DNA of 64,000 nucleotides, taken from contig CAVWPS010000001.1 in NCBI GenBank assembly GCA_963756975.1, positions 434,001-498,000 on the forward strand, in the 5' to 3' direction. Position numbers and translations under genes: made by a program. This document shows, piece by piece, positions 1-7,802 of this stretch. The notes beneath the pieces are model-generated. The model did not search any database. It was not told where the DNA came from and worked only from the letters and a program-made list of their open reading frames with translations. The stretch comes from CAVRQM01 sp963756975. Its GTDB lineage: Bacteria; Pseudomonadota; Alphaproteobacteria; Acetobacterales; Acetobacteraceae. Within the stretch, counting starts at the first letter, position 1, and each line of letters begins with the position of its first letter.

Positions 1-743
1 AGTTCAAGGAGCGGTTCCGCTCGGTCGACGTGCTGATGATCGACGACCTGCAATTCCTGATCGGCAAGGACGCGACGCAGGAAGAATTCTTCCACACGTT
101 CAACGCCCTGGTCGAAGCCGGCAAGCAGATCGTCGTCTCGGCCGACAAGTCGCCGTCCGACCTGTCGGGGCTGGAGGAGCGGGTTCGCACGCGGCTCGCC
201 GTCGGCATGGTCGCCGACCTGCACGCGACGACGTTCGAGCTGCGGCTGTCGATCCTGGAGACCAAGGCGCAGCGCGCCGGCGTTCCGGTGTCCGGCAAGG
301 TGATGGAGTTCCTGGCCCACAAGATCACGACCAACATCCGCGAGCTCGAAGGTGCGCTGAACCGGCTGATCGCGCACGCCAACCTGTTCGGCCGCCAGAT
401 CACGCTGGAGACCACGCACGAGGTGCTGCACGACGTGCTCCGCGCGCACGACCGGCGGGTGACGATCGAGGAGATCCAGAAGCGGGTCGCCGAACACTAC
501 TCGATCCGGCTGGCCGACATGAGCAGCCCGCGCCGGGCACGCGCGGTGGCACGGCCCCGGCAGGTGGCGATGTATCTGTCCAAGCAGCTGACCAGCCGGT
601 CGCTGCCGGAGATCGGGCGGAAATTCGGCAACCGGGACCACACGACGGTAATGCACGCGGTCAGGAAGATCGGCGACCTGATGGCGCTGGAGGCGAGCTT
701 CGCCGAGGATGTCGAGCTGCTGCGGCGGCTGCTGGAGAGCTAG
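1..743 (+). CDS. dnaA: Chromosomal replication initiator DnaA, 3' part
   Basis: The reading frame is open from base 3, so the gene starts upstream of the window. The visible part begins in the AAA+ domain with a Walker B stretch (VLMIDDLQFL), followed by sensor and lid regions. The C-terminal domain IV carries the DnaA-box recognition signature (GNRDHTTVMHAVRKI) near the end. DnaA-ATP binds DnaA boxes at oriC and opens the duplex, and dnaN follows 72 bases later on the same strand as in most bacteria. The promoter and any oriC upstream of dnaA are outside the window. Identity is certain; only the N-terminal part is missing. Confidence 0.97.
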   Translation, partial: FKERFRSVDVLMIDDLQFLIGKDATQEEFFHTFNALVEAGKQIVVSADKSPSDLSGLEERVRTRLAVGMVADLHATTFELRLSILETKAQRAGVPVSGKVMEFLAHKITTNIRELEGALNRLIAHANLFGRQITLETTHEVLHDVLRAHDRRVTIEEIQKRVAEHYSIRLADMSSPRRARAVARPRQVAMYLSKQLTSRSLPEIGRKFGNRDHTTVMHAVRKIGDLMALEASFAEDVELLRRLLES

Positions 744-815
744 CGCCGTCACTCGCTTTGCTCCGGTGGCCGCAACGGCTAGGTTGGTCGTCCCGAATCC
801 GCGCGAGGTTGACCC

Positions 816-1940
816 ATGAAATTCAAAGCCGACCGCGCGACTCTTCTGCGGGCCCTCGCCCACGTCCAGAGCGTGGTCGAGAAGCGCAACACCATCCCGA
901 TCCTCGCCAACGTCCTGATGGACATCAAGGACGGCCGCCTGACGCTGACCGCGACCGACATGGAAATCGCGGTGGTCGAGGACGTGGCCGCCAGCACCCA
1001 GCAGGACGGCCGCTGCACCGCCCCGGCCGGCACGCTGTACGACATCGTCCGCTCGCTGCCGGAGGGTGTGGAGATCGAGCTGCACCACCCCGGCGGCGAC
1101 GCGCAGCTATCGCTACGGGCGGGCCGTTACGCGACCAGCCTGGTGGTGCTCTCGGCGGACGATTTCCCGTCGATGACGGCGGGCCAGCTGCCGCACAAGT
1201 TCGAGCTCGGCGTGCAGGTGCTGCGCGGCCTGATCGACCGTACCCGGTTCGCGATCTCGACCGAGGAGACGCGCTACTACCTGAACGGCATCTACCTCCA
1301 TCAGAGCGTCAGCGAAGGTGCGGACGTGCTGCGCGCGGTCGCGACCGACGGCCACCGTCTGGCACGGGTGCAGCACGATCTGCCGGCGGGCGCGCGCGGC
1401 ATGCCGGGCGTGATCGTGCCGCGCAAGACGATCGCCGAATTGCGCAAGCTGCTGGACGAGACGCAGGGTTCGGTGGACGTGGCGCTGTCCGACACGCGCA
1501 TCCAGTTCACGGTCGGCCCGGTCACGCTGACGTCCAAACTGATCGACGGGACGTTCCCGGATTACGAGCGGGTGATCCCGAAAGACAACGACAAGGTGCT
1601 GCGCGTCGGCAACGCCGATTTCGCGAAAGCGGTGAAGCGGGTGGCGGCGATCAGCTCGGAGCGGTCGCGGCCGGTAAAGCTGTCGCTGGCGCAGGATTTG
1701 CTGACGATCTCGGCCAACTCGCCGGAGCAGGGTCAGGCGAGCGAGGAGATCGACGGGGCCGATCTGGACTACTCGTCCACACCGCTCGAGATCGGGTTTC
1801 AGGCCCGGTACCTGGCCGACATCACCGACGTGATCGGGCAGCAGGCGGAGTTCCGGTTTTCGGACGGGTCGGCACCGACCGTGGTGCAGGACGCGGCCGA
1901 TCCTTCGGCGCTTTATGTGCTGATGCCGATGCGGGTGTGA
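816..1940 (+). CDS. dnaN: DNA polymerase III beta subunit (sliding clamp)
   Basis: The 374-residue product has the usual clamp length and begins MKFKADRATLLRALAHVQSV, the normal N-terminus of alphaproteobacterial clamps. It ends in the conserved PMRV, part of the hydrophobic peptide-binding cleft region. The dimeric clamp encircles DNA and tethers Pol III. It lies downstream of dnaA, probably in one transcription unit. Unusually, recF does not follow: the next plus-strand gene is recF at 10348, after 8.4 kb of opposite-strand genes. The ATG at 816 matches the conserved start, and GAGG lies about 8 bases upstream. Confidence 0.98.
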   Translation: MKFKADRATLLRALAHVQSVVEKRNTIPILANVLMDIKDGRLTLTATDMEIAVVEDVAASTQQDGRCTAPAGTLYDIVRSLPEGVEIELHHPGGDAQLSLRAGRYATSLVVLSADDFPSMTAGQLPHKFELGVQVLRGLIDRTRFAISTEETRYYLNGIYLHQSVSEGADVLRAVATDGHRLARVQHDLPAGARGMPGVIVPRKTIAELRKLLDETQGSVDVALSDTRIQFTVGPVTLTSKLIDGTFPDYERVIPKDNDKVLRVGNADFAKAVKRVAAISSERSRPVKLSLAQDLLTISANSPEQGQASEEIDGADLDYSSTPLEIGFQARYLADITDVIGQQAEFRFSDGSAPTVVQDAADPSALYVLMPMRV

Positions 1941-1961
1941 CGGGATTAGATCGGGCGCGCG

Positions 1962-2372
1962 TCAGTCGAGGACTTTGCAGAACTCTAGAGCCGTCGTGAT
2001 CCTGGCGCTGGCGACTCTCCCGCGGGCCAGCAGCCCCGATCGCTTGTCGCCGGTCACGAGAACGTCCGCCTGCCCAGCGTCGGCGAGCATCAGCAGCCAT
2101 GCGTCGTTCGGATCGTCCGCCTCGTAATCGAGGTTGAGGGGATCGACGACGACGGCTCCGCGCAGGTTGTTCAGCATGCGCCCGACGCGGTGAGGCTGCA
2201 GCACGCTCCGAAGTTTCGGATAACGGCTGGCGCGCCGGATTTCGTCGAGTTGCACGATCGCGGTGACGACCACGAAACGCTTTTTCTGCCAGGCCTGATA
2301 GATCCGGTGCGGTGGACCGGCCTGGGAGATGAGGGCGCTCAGTAGGATGTTGCTGTCGAGGACGACGCGCAC
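1962..2372 (-). CDS. PIN-domain ribonuclease toxin (COG1569-like)
   Basis: The 136-residue protein has the PIN-domain acidic pattern. An N-terminal VVLDSNILLSAL supplies the first Asp, a mid-protein Glu lies in QLDEIRRA, and the C-terminal part has DPNDAWLL and VLVTGDKRSG. Such proteins are Mg-dependent RNases and usually the toxin of a VapBC-like pair. It starts at GTG directly after the TAA of the upstream RHH gene with no intervening base, so the two are translationally coupled. It converges on dnaN, with stop codons about 20 bases apart. Its RNA target cannot be told from sequence. Confidence 0.85.
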   Translation of the reverse strand: MRVVLDSNILLSALISQAGPPHRIYQAWQKKRFVVVTAIVQLDEIRRASRYPKLRSVLQPHRVGRMLNNLRGAVVVDPLNLDYEADDPNDAWLLMLADAGQADVLVTGDKRSGLLARGRVASARITTALEFCKVLD

Positions 2373-2615
2373 TTAGCCGCGCCGGGCCCACTCCAGCGCT
2401 TCGTCGACCATCTCGCCGATCTCGTCGGCCGACCGGTGGGCGTTCTGCTGCTGCGCGGCCTCGGCCGTTACCTCGAAGATACGGGCCTGCACGGCCTCCT
2501 CGACGAACCGGGACAGCTCGCTCTTCCGCCCGCGGCCTTGGCTGGCGAGGACCTGGCGCAGGTCCGCGTCGGTATTCCGCGACACTTTCAGGTTCCAGCG
2601 GGCCGAGTTGGGCAT
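2373..2615 (-). CDS. Ribbon-helix-helix antitoxin of the PIN pair
   Basis: The 80-residue protein begins with a beta-strand segment, ARWNLKVSRNTDADLRQVL, followed by SELSRFVEEAVQARIFE. This is the ribbon-helix-helix arrangement of CopG/XACb0070-type antitoxins. The C-terminal half, rich in Ala, Gln and Glu, would wrap the toxin. Position directly upstream of and abutting the PIN gene is the classic antitoxin-toxin order. By analogy with characterised pairs it should neutralise the nuclease and repress the shared promoter, which would lie in the short gap before 2663 or inside the upstream genes. Confidence 0.8.
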   Translation of the reverse strand: MPNSARWNLKVSRNTDADLRQVLASQGRGRKSELSRFVEEAVQARIFEVTAEAAQQQNAHRSADEIGEMVDEALEWARRG

Positions 2616-2662
2616 GGATGCTACTTAAGCGCGGAAACCCGCAAGCGCCACCGCCATCCTGC

Positions 2663-3475
2663 CTACGCCGCGAGCAGCTTGGCACTCCGCCGCGACAGCG
2701 CGACGATGGTGCCCAGCGCCCCGCCGATCGCCGCGAACGAGACCGCCGTCGTGACCGTGCCCAGCGCATACAGAACGGGCGTCGTGATGTTCGTCGTCAT
2801 CCCGAAAATCTCGAGCGGCAGGGTGTTGCTGCTGCCGGCGGTCAGCAGCGTGCGGGCGAACTCGTCGTAGCTGAGCGTGAAGCCGAACAGCGCGATGCCG
2901 ATCACGCCGGGCAGGATGATCGGCAGCACGATGTGGGCGAAGATCTGCCAGCGCGTGGCTCCCAGATCCCGCCCCGCCTCCTCCCAGGACCGGTCGAACC
3001 GGTTGAAGATCGCGAACATCACCAGCACGCCGAACGGCAGCGTCCAGGTGAGCTGCGCGCCGAGGCCGCTGCTCCACCAATCGGGGTCGATCCCGAGCGC
3101 GCCGAACAGGATGCCGACGCCGAGGCTGACCAGGATGGACGGCACGATCAGGCTCGCGATGGTCAGCGTCAGCAGCGCGCCGGAGCCGACGAACCGGCGG
3201 CGGAACGCGAGGCCGGCGGGGAGTGCGACCAGCACCGTGGCGATCATCACCATCGCGGCGAGCGCGATCGAGCGGCGGAACGCGGAGCCGAGGTCGCCCA
3301 CGCGCTGCGCCTCGAACAGGGAGCCGAACCAGTGGCCGGAGACGCCGTTCATCGGGAAGGTGAGCCCGCCATCCGGCCCCTGGAACGACAGCAGGATGAT
3401 CGTCAGCGTCGGCCCGTACAGGAACAGCACGAACGCGCAGAAGAACGCCGTCAGCAGGACGTGTCGCAGCTTCAC
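2663..3475 (-). CDS. Polyamine-type ABC transporter permease (PotC-like)
   Basis: This 270-residue inner-membrane permease belongs to the binding-protein-dependent transport family. The EAA loop is visible near residues 166-190 (EEAGRDLGATRWQIFAHIVL) and contacts the ATPase. Hydrophobic blocks suggest six membrane segments. The start is GTG at 3475, overlapping the TGA of the preceding permease (GTGA). It is the last gene of the ATPase, binding protein, permease, permease operon. By family it resembles PotC/PotI permeases for spermidine, putrescine or similar organic cations; the true substrate is not shown. Confidence 0.9.
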   Translation of the reverse strand: MKLRHVLLTAFFCAFVLFLYGPTLTIILLSFQGPDGGLTFPMNGVSGHWFGSLFEAQRVGDLGSAFRRSIALAAMVMIATVLVALPAGLAFRRRFVGSGALLTLTIASLIVPSILVSLGVGILFGALGIDPDWWSSGLGAQLTWTLPFGVLVMFAIFNRFDRSWEEAGRDLGATRWQIFAHIVLPIILPGVIGIALFGFTLSYDEFARTLLTAGSSNTLPLEIFGMTTNITTPVLYALGTVTTAVSFAAIGGALGTIVALSRRSAKLLAA

Positions 3476-4389
3476 AGCTCGCCCCGGATGTTCACGCCGC
3501 GCAGGATGACGGCGACCATCATCAGCACGATCGCGAGCAGCACGACCGCGTTGGCGCACGCCGCCGGGTATTGCAGCAGCGAAATCTCGTTGTAGATCAT
3601 CAGGCCGACCGACGCCCGCTGCCCGCCGCCCATGACGGACACGGTGACGAAATCGCCCATGACGAGGGTGACGACGAAGATCGAGCCGATCGCGATGCCG
3701 GGCTTGGACAGCGGGATCACCACGTCGCGCACCACCGCGAACGGACCGGCGCCGGCGTCGACCGCCGCCTCGATCAGCCGCCGGTCCATTCGCACCATGG
3801 CGTTGAAGATCGGCGTGATCATGAACAGCGCGTAGAGGTGGACGAACGCGAGCACGATCGAGAAATCGGAGAACAGCAGGAATTCGAGCGGGTGCCCGAT
3901 CAGGTGCAGCTTCGTCAGCGCGCCGTTGATCAGCCCGTTGCGGCCCAGGAACGGAATCCACGAGATCATGCGGATGATGTTGCTGGTCAGGAACGGCACC
4001 GTGCAGACCAGGAACAAAACCATCTGCGTCGTCTTCGAGCGCACGTGGAACGCGAGGTAGTAGGCGACCGGGAAGCCGATCGCGAGCGTGATCGCCCAGG
4101 TCACGACCGCATATTTCGCCGTGTTGGCGTAGGTGCGCCACGTGACGCTGGACAGGAGCGTGTCGCGGTAGTTGTCGAAAATGAACGCCGGAATGATGCG
4201 GACGCTGTCGTAGTCGAAGAACGACACGACCGCGATGGCACCCAGCGGCAGCACCAGAAAGACGCCGAGCACGACGACCAGCGGGAGCGACAGCAGGTAC
4301 GCGCCGGCCCCCGCCGGCATCCGCCGCGCACGGCCCCGGATACGCTCCGGGACCGCGACGCTTGGCGTAATGAGAGCGGCTGAGCTCAC
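3472..4389 (-). CDS. Polyamine-type ABC transporter permease (PotB-like)
   Basis: This 305-residue membrane permease has its first hydrophobic helix in AGAYLLSLPLVVVLGVFLVL and an EAA-type loop in LIEAAVDAGAGPFAVVRDVV. GTG at 4389 is chosen because it overlaps the TGA of the binding-protein gene (GTGA), the coupling seen at every junction here; an upstream ATG would overlap the binding-protein gene by about 70 bases. It pairs with the next permease as the heterodimeric channel of a PotABCD-like importer. Confidence 0.9.
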   Translation of the reverse strand: MSSAALITPSVAVPERIRGRARRMPAGAGAYLLSLPLVVVLGVFLVLPLGAIAVVSFFDYDSVRIIPAFIFDNYRDTLLSSVTWRTYANTAKYAVVTWAITLAIGFPVAYYLAFHVRSKTTQMVLFLVCTVPFLTSNIIRMISWIPFLGRNGLINGALTKLHLIGHPLEFLLFSDFSIVLAFVHLYALFMITPIFNAMVRMDRRLIEAAVDAGAGPFAVVRDVVIPLSKPGIAIGSIFVVTLVMGDFVTVSVMGGGQRASVGLMIYNEISLLQYPAACANAVVLLAIVLMMVAVILRGVNIRGEL

Positions 4390-5663
4390 GCCGAGATGAA
4401 CTCGTTCCACTTCGACACCATGTAGCGATCCTGGTCCATGACGGAGTTCCAGCACGCGACATGGCTCATGCGCGTCGCGAACGCGCCGCCGTCGCGCACG
4501 GCACCCGCCTTGTCGATGGTCTTACCCTCGGGCGAGACGATGTCCGCGGTCGCGGGCTTGCCGTCCATCCAGTAGCCCCACTCGTTCTCGCTCATGTTGG
4601 CCTTCGCCGTCTCGAGCACCGCGCTGTAGTAGCCCTGGCGATTGAGGTACGCGCCAACCCAGCCCGACAGATACCAGTTGATGTATTCGTAGGCGGTGTC
4701 GAGTTCCAGCCCGGACAGGTGCGACGCGATGCCGAGGCCGCCGCCCCATGCGCGATAGCCTTCCTGCAGCGGCTGATACGTGCAGGCGATCCCTTTGGCG
4801 CGCACGGCGGTCACGGCCGGCGACCACATCGACTGGATCACCACCTCGCCCGAGCTCATCAGGTTGACGCTCTCGTCGAACGACTTCCAGAACGCGCGGA
4901 ACTGCCCGCCGCGCTTGGCCTCGATCAGGAACGCGATGGTCTGATCGATCTCGTCGCGGGTCATGTTGCCCTTATCGACGTATTTGATCTTGCCCATGCT
5001 CTCCATGATCATCGCCGCGTCCATGATCCCGATCGACGGGATGTTCAGGATCGCGGTCTTGCCCTTGAACGCCGGGTCCATCAGGTCGCGCCAGTTGGTG
5101 ATCGGGCGGCCGACCAGATCGGGGCGGATGCCGAGCGTGTCGGCGTTATAGATCGTCGGGATCAGCGTCATGTACTCGGTCGGCGCCTTGGCGAATGTCT
5201 TGTCGCCCGGCTTCTCGACGAAGCCGACCGTGTTCGGCGCCGTGCCCTGCGCGATCGGGGTGTCGGGCGTCAGATGGCCGGTGGTGAAGATCGGCACGAT
5301 CTTGTCGTACAGCTTGATCTTGCTCGTCTGCATCGGCTGCAGCACGCCGGCCGGGAAGATCTTCTTGCAGATCCAGTATTCGATATCGGCGATGTCGTAG
5401 GATTTCGGCTGCGTGACCGCCTTCTGCGTCACCGCGTCGCTGTCGAGTGCGGTCATCTGCAGCGTGAAGCCGAGATCCTGCTTCACCTTGTCGGCGACGG
5501 CGTTCAGCGCCGACACGCCGGTGCCGAACTGGTGCAGCGTCACGTCCTTGATGTTCTGCGCCCAGATCGTCGGGAACCCGGTGATCGCGCCGGAGCCGAT
5601 CGCGACGCCTGCGGTGGCGCCGGCGACCTTGAGCGCGGTCCGGCGGGAAATCGGATTGGTCAT
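4386..5663 (-). CDS. Extracellular solute-binding protein, PotD/PotF-like, Tat signal
   Basis: The 425-residue periplasmic receptor carries a twin-arginine type leader (ISRRTALKVAGATAGVAIG) with probable cleavage near WAQ-NIK at residues 34-36. Tat export implies that it folds before crossing the membrane. The body is a type II periplasmic binding fold like the spermidine/putrescine receptors, including TEYMTLIPTIYNADTLG and a C-terminal YINWYLSGWVGAYL. Its ATG overlaps the stop of the ATPase gene (ATGA) and its own stop overlaps the first permease. Ligand prediction (polyamine or other small organic solute) rests on family only. Confidence 0.88.
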   Translation of the reverse strand: MTNPISRRTALKVAGATAGVAIGSGAITGFPTIWAQNIKDVTLHQFGTGVSALNAVADKVKQDLGFTLQMTALDSDAVTQKAVTQPKSYDIADIEYWICKKIFPAGVLQPMQTSKIKLYDKIVPIFTTGHLTPDTPIAQGTAPNTVGFVEKPGDKTFAKAPTEYMTLIPTIYNADTLGIRPDLVGRPITNWRDLMDPAFKGKTAILNIPSIGIMDAAMIMESMGKIKYVDKGNMTRDEIDQTIAFLIEAKRGGQFRAFWKSFDESVNLMSSGEVVIQSMWSPAVTAVRAKGIACTYQPLQEGYRAWGGGLGIASHLSGLELDTAYEYINWYLSGWVGAYLNRQGYYSAVLETAKANMSENEWGYWMDGKPATADIVSPEGKTIDKAGAVRDGGAFATRMSHVACWNSVMDQDRYMVSKWNEFISA

Positions 5664-6667
5664 GCGTGCATATCCTGTACAGGGCTCGGGGTGACGGAAT
5701 GGGCGTCGCCGGCGGACCAGACGAGCGTCGCCGGTTCGCCGATCGTGGTGGGGGACGCGAAGAAATCGTTGTCGGGGACGGTGGCCGAGACCTCGCCGGC
5801 ATCGGTCAGCACGGCGACGCGCACGCTCGGCCCCTGGTACTCGATGGCACTGACGCGGCCGGAGACGTGCGGGTGGTCGCCGGGATTGCCGAGGCGGCAC
5901 CGGTCGGCGCGCACCGCGATCGTGTCCTGGCCGTCGGGGATGACGTTGTGGCCGCCGATGAAGCGCGCGACGAACGCGGTGGTCGGCCGCTCGAACACCT
6001 CTCGCGCCGGTGCCGCCTGTAAAATCCTGCCGCCTTCCATCACCACGACGAGGTCGGCGAGCGCCATCGCCTCCTCCTGGCTGTGGGTGACGTGGATGAA
6101 CGTGAGGCCGAGTTCGCGCTGGAACCGCTTCAGCTCCTCGCGCATCTTTCCGCGCAGGAACGGGTCGAGCGCGGACAGCGGCTCGTCGAGCAACAGCACG
6201 CGGGGCTCGGTGATCAGCGCGCGGGCGAGTGCGACGCGCTGTTGCTGCCCGCCCGACAGTTGCGACGGCAGACGGTCGGCGAGTGCCGTCATGTCGACCA
6301 AGGCCAGCCGCTCGCGCGCGGCGGTGCGGCGGGCGGCCCGCGCGACGCCGCGCATCTTCAGCGGGAAGGCGACGTTGTCGAGGCACGAGAGATGCGGGAA
6401 CAGCGCGTAGCTCTGGAACATCATCGCGGTGCCGCGCCGGCCCGGCGGCTCCATGGTGACGTTCTTGCCGTGGATCAGGATGTCGCCCTCGGTCGCCGTC
6501 TCGTGGCCCGCGATCATCCGCAGCGTGGTCGTCTTGCCGCAGCCGCTCGGGCCGAGCAGGCAGCAATAGCTCGACGCGGCGATCCGCAGATCGATGTCGG
6601 CGACGGCGGCCGATGAGCCGAAACGCTTGGAAACCCCAATTAGCTCGACGTCCGGCATGGTGCTCAT
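5660..6667 (-). CDS. ABC transporter ATPase, PotA-like
   Basis: This 335-residue ATPase has Walker A GPSGCGKT at residues 39-46, the ABC signature LSGGQQQRVALARAL near 137-151 and Walker B RVLLLDEPLSAL near 156-167. A C-terminal TOBE-type regulatory region follows (VSAIEYQGPSVRVAVLTDAG). This matches the PotA/FbpC group. It is the first gene of the four-gene importer operon. Two in-frame ATGs (6667 and 6658) are possible. It energises uptake through the two downstream permeases. Confidence 0.93.
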   Translation of the reverse strand: MSTMPDVELIGVSKRFGSSAAVADIDLRIAASSYCCLLGPSGCGKTTTLRMIAGHETATEGDILIHGKNVTMEPPGRRGTAMMFQSYALFPHLSCLDNVAFPLKMRGVARAARRTAARERLALVDMTALADRLPSQLSGGQQQRVALARALITEPRVLLLDEPLSALDPFLRGKMREELKRFQRELGLTFIHVTHSQEEAMALADLVVVMEGGRILQAAPAREVFERPTTAFVARFIGGHNVIPDGQDTIAVRADRCRLGNPGDHPHVSGRVSAIEYQGPSVRVAVLTDAGEVSATVPDNDFFASPTTIGEPATLVWSAGDAHSVTPSPVQDMHA

Positions 6668-6749
6668 GGGCCGCTACTCAGCAAGCGACGTGCCAAAGGG
6701 TCGACGGGCGGCTGCCGATGCGGCCGCACACGGTTTCGTCATCTCGTGC

Positions 6750-7802
6750 CTAAAGCGTGGGCGGCCACACCCTCGGCAGTCGCGCCTGCAGCGACATCGG
6801 CAGCCGGCGGACGATCGCGGCGCGGGCACGCGGCCACAAGGCCGACAGCAGCAGCAAGAACCCGCCGATCGGCAGGCCCGCGATCGCAAGCGACGTGCCG
6901 ATCGACCCGGTGCCGCGCAGCAGGTGGAACGCGGCAAAGACGACGTAGGCGAGTGCGGACACCAGCAGCGCGCGGCGATCGATAATCAACGCGACCACGG
7001 TCAGCACGACATAGATCGCGATCGCGGCAACCGCGCCGCCGCTGCTCGGGGTATCCATGACGAGCAAGCCGAGTTGCTGAAACAACGGGTGCACGATCAG
7101 CGGTGCGGCCGTCAGGTGAAGCCAGAACGCGACGTCGGTGCGCCGGGTGACCCGGTCGCGGTCGCCCATGTCCCACAACATCGCGAGTGCGAACACGCCG
7201 ACGCCCGCGATCAGGAACAGCGTCCAGCTATACGGTGCGACCGACGGCACTTCGCCGATCAGGACCGTCAGCCCCGCGCCCAATCCCGCCACCACGCCGG
7301 CCGCGACGGTGATCGGCACCCTGAAACGCCACCAGTGACCGTAGGCCGCCAAAGCAGCGAGACCGGCGCTGACCGCGAACGCCTCCCAATGCGGCGAGAG
7401 CGGCAGTCCGGGCACGGCCGGGCCCTGAATCTCGAAAATCAGCAGCAGCACCGTGCCGAACACGCCGCCGACGAACGCCAGCAGCAGCACGATACTCGGC
7501 AGCGCCATGCGGCGGCGGCGGGTGAAGAACTCGGCCAATCCCCAGGCGGCGACGGCGACCAGGCCGGAGCCGGCCGGCTTTGCCACCAGCTCCCCGAGCC
7601 AGCCGAGGGCGAACAAGGTAAGCACGGCCGCGATGGTGACGAAGATGTCGTTGAAGCCGGACAGCAGCCGGAACTGCTCCTCGTCCGACGATGGTGCCCG
7701 GCTGCGCGCGACGAAATCGCGCAACGCCTGCGCCGCGGTGGCGTCGAGCACCCCGTCCCCGCACCGCGGCCGCAGATCGGCCTCGGTGAACACGCCGCTC
7801 AT
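6750..7802 (-). CDS. Polytopic membrane protein, function unknown
   Basis: The 350-residue protein has a soluble N-terminal segment of about 45 residues, then many hydrophobic stretches (roughly ten membrane helices), for example DIFVTIAAVLTLFALGWLG and LFLIAGVGVFALAML. It resembles the loosely defined DUF2157-type membrane proteins, but I cannot assign a function. Its ATG overlaps the stop codon of the upstream histidine kinase (ATGA), so the two are co-translated; it may be a sensor partner or an output target of that kinase. Confidence 0.75.
   Translation of the reverse strand: MSGVFTEADLRPRCGDGVLDATAAQALRDFVARSRAPSSDEEQFRLLSGFNDIFVTIAAVLTLFALGWLGELVAKPAGSGLVAVAAWGLAEFFTRRRRMALPSIVLLLAFVGGVFGTVLLLIFEIQGPAVPGLPLSPHWEAFAVSAGLAALAAYGHWWRFRVPITVAAGVVAGLGAGLTVLIGEVPSVAPYSWTLFLIAGVGVFALAMLWDMGDRDRVTRRTDVAFWLHLTAAPLIVHPLFQQLGLLVMDTPSSGGAVAAIAIYVVLTVVALIIDRRALLVSALAYVVFAAFHLLRGTGSIGTSLAIAGLPIGGFLLLLSALWPRARAAIVRRLPMSLQARLPRVWPPTL

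Noticed and set aside
3571..4383. Long plus-strand open frame antisense to the permease gene
   Set aside because: Arg/Asp/His-rich low-complexity translation typical of the reverse frame of GC-rich genes; the permease on the other strand is certain. The same applies to many other long antisense frames in the window.
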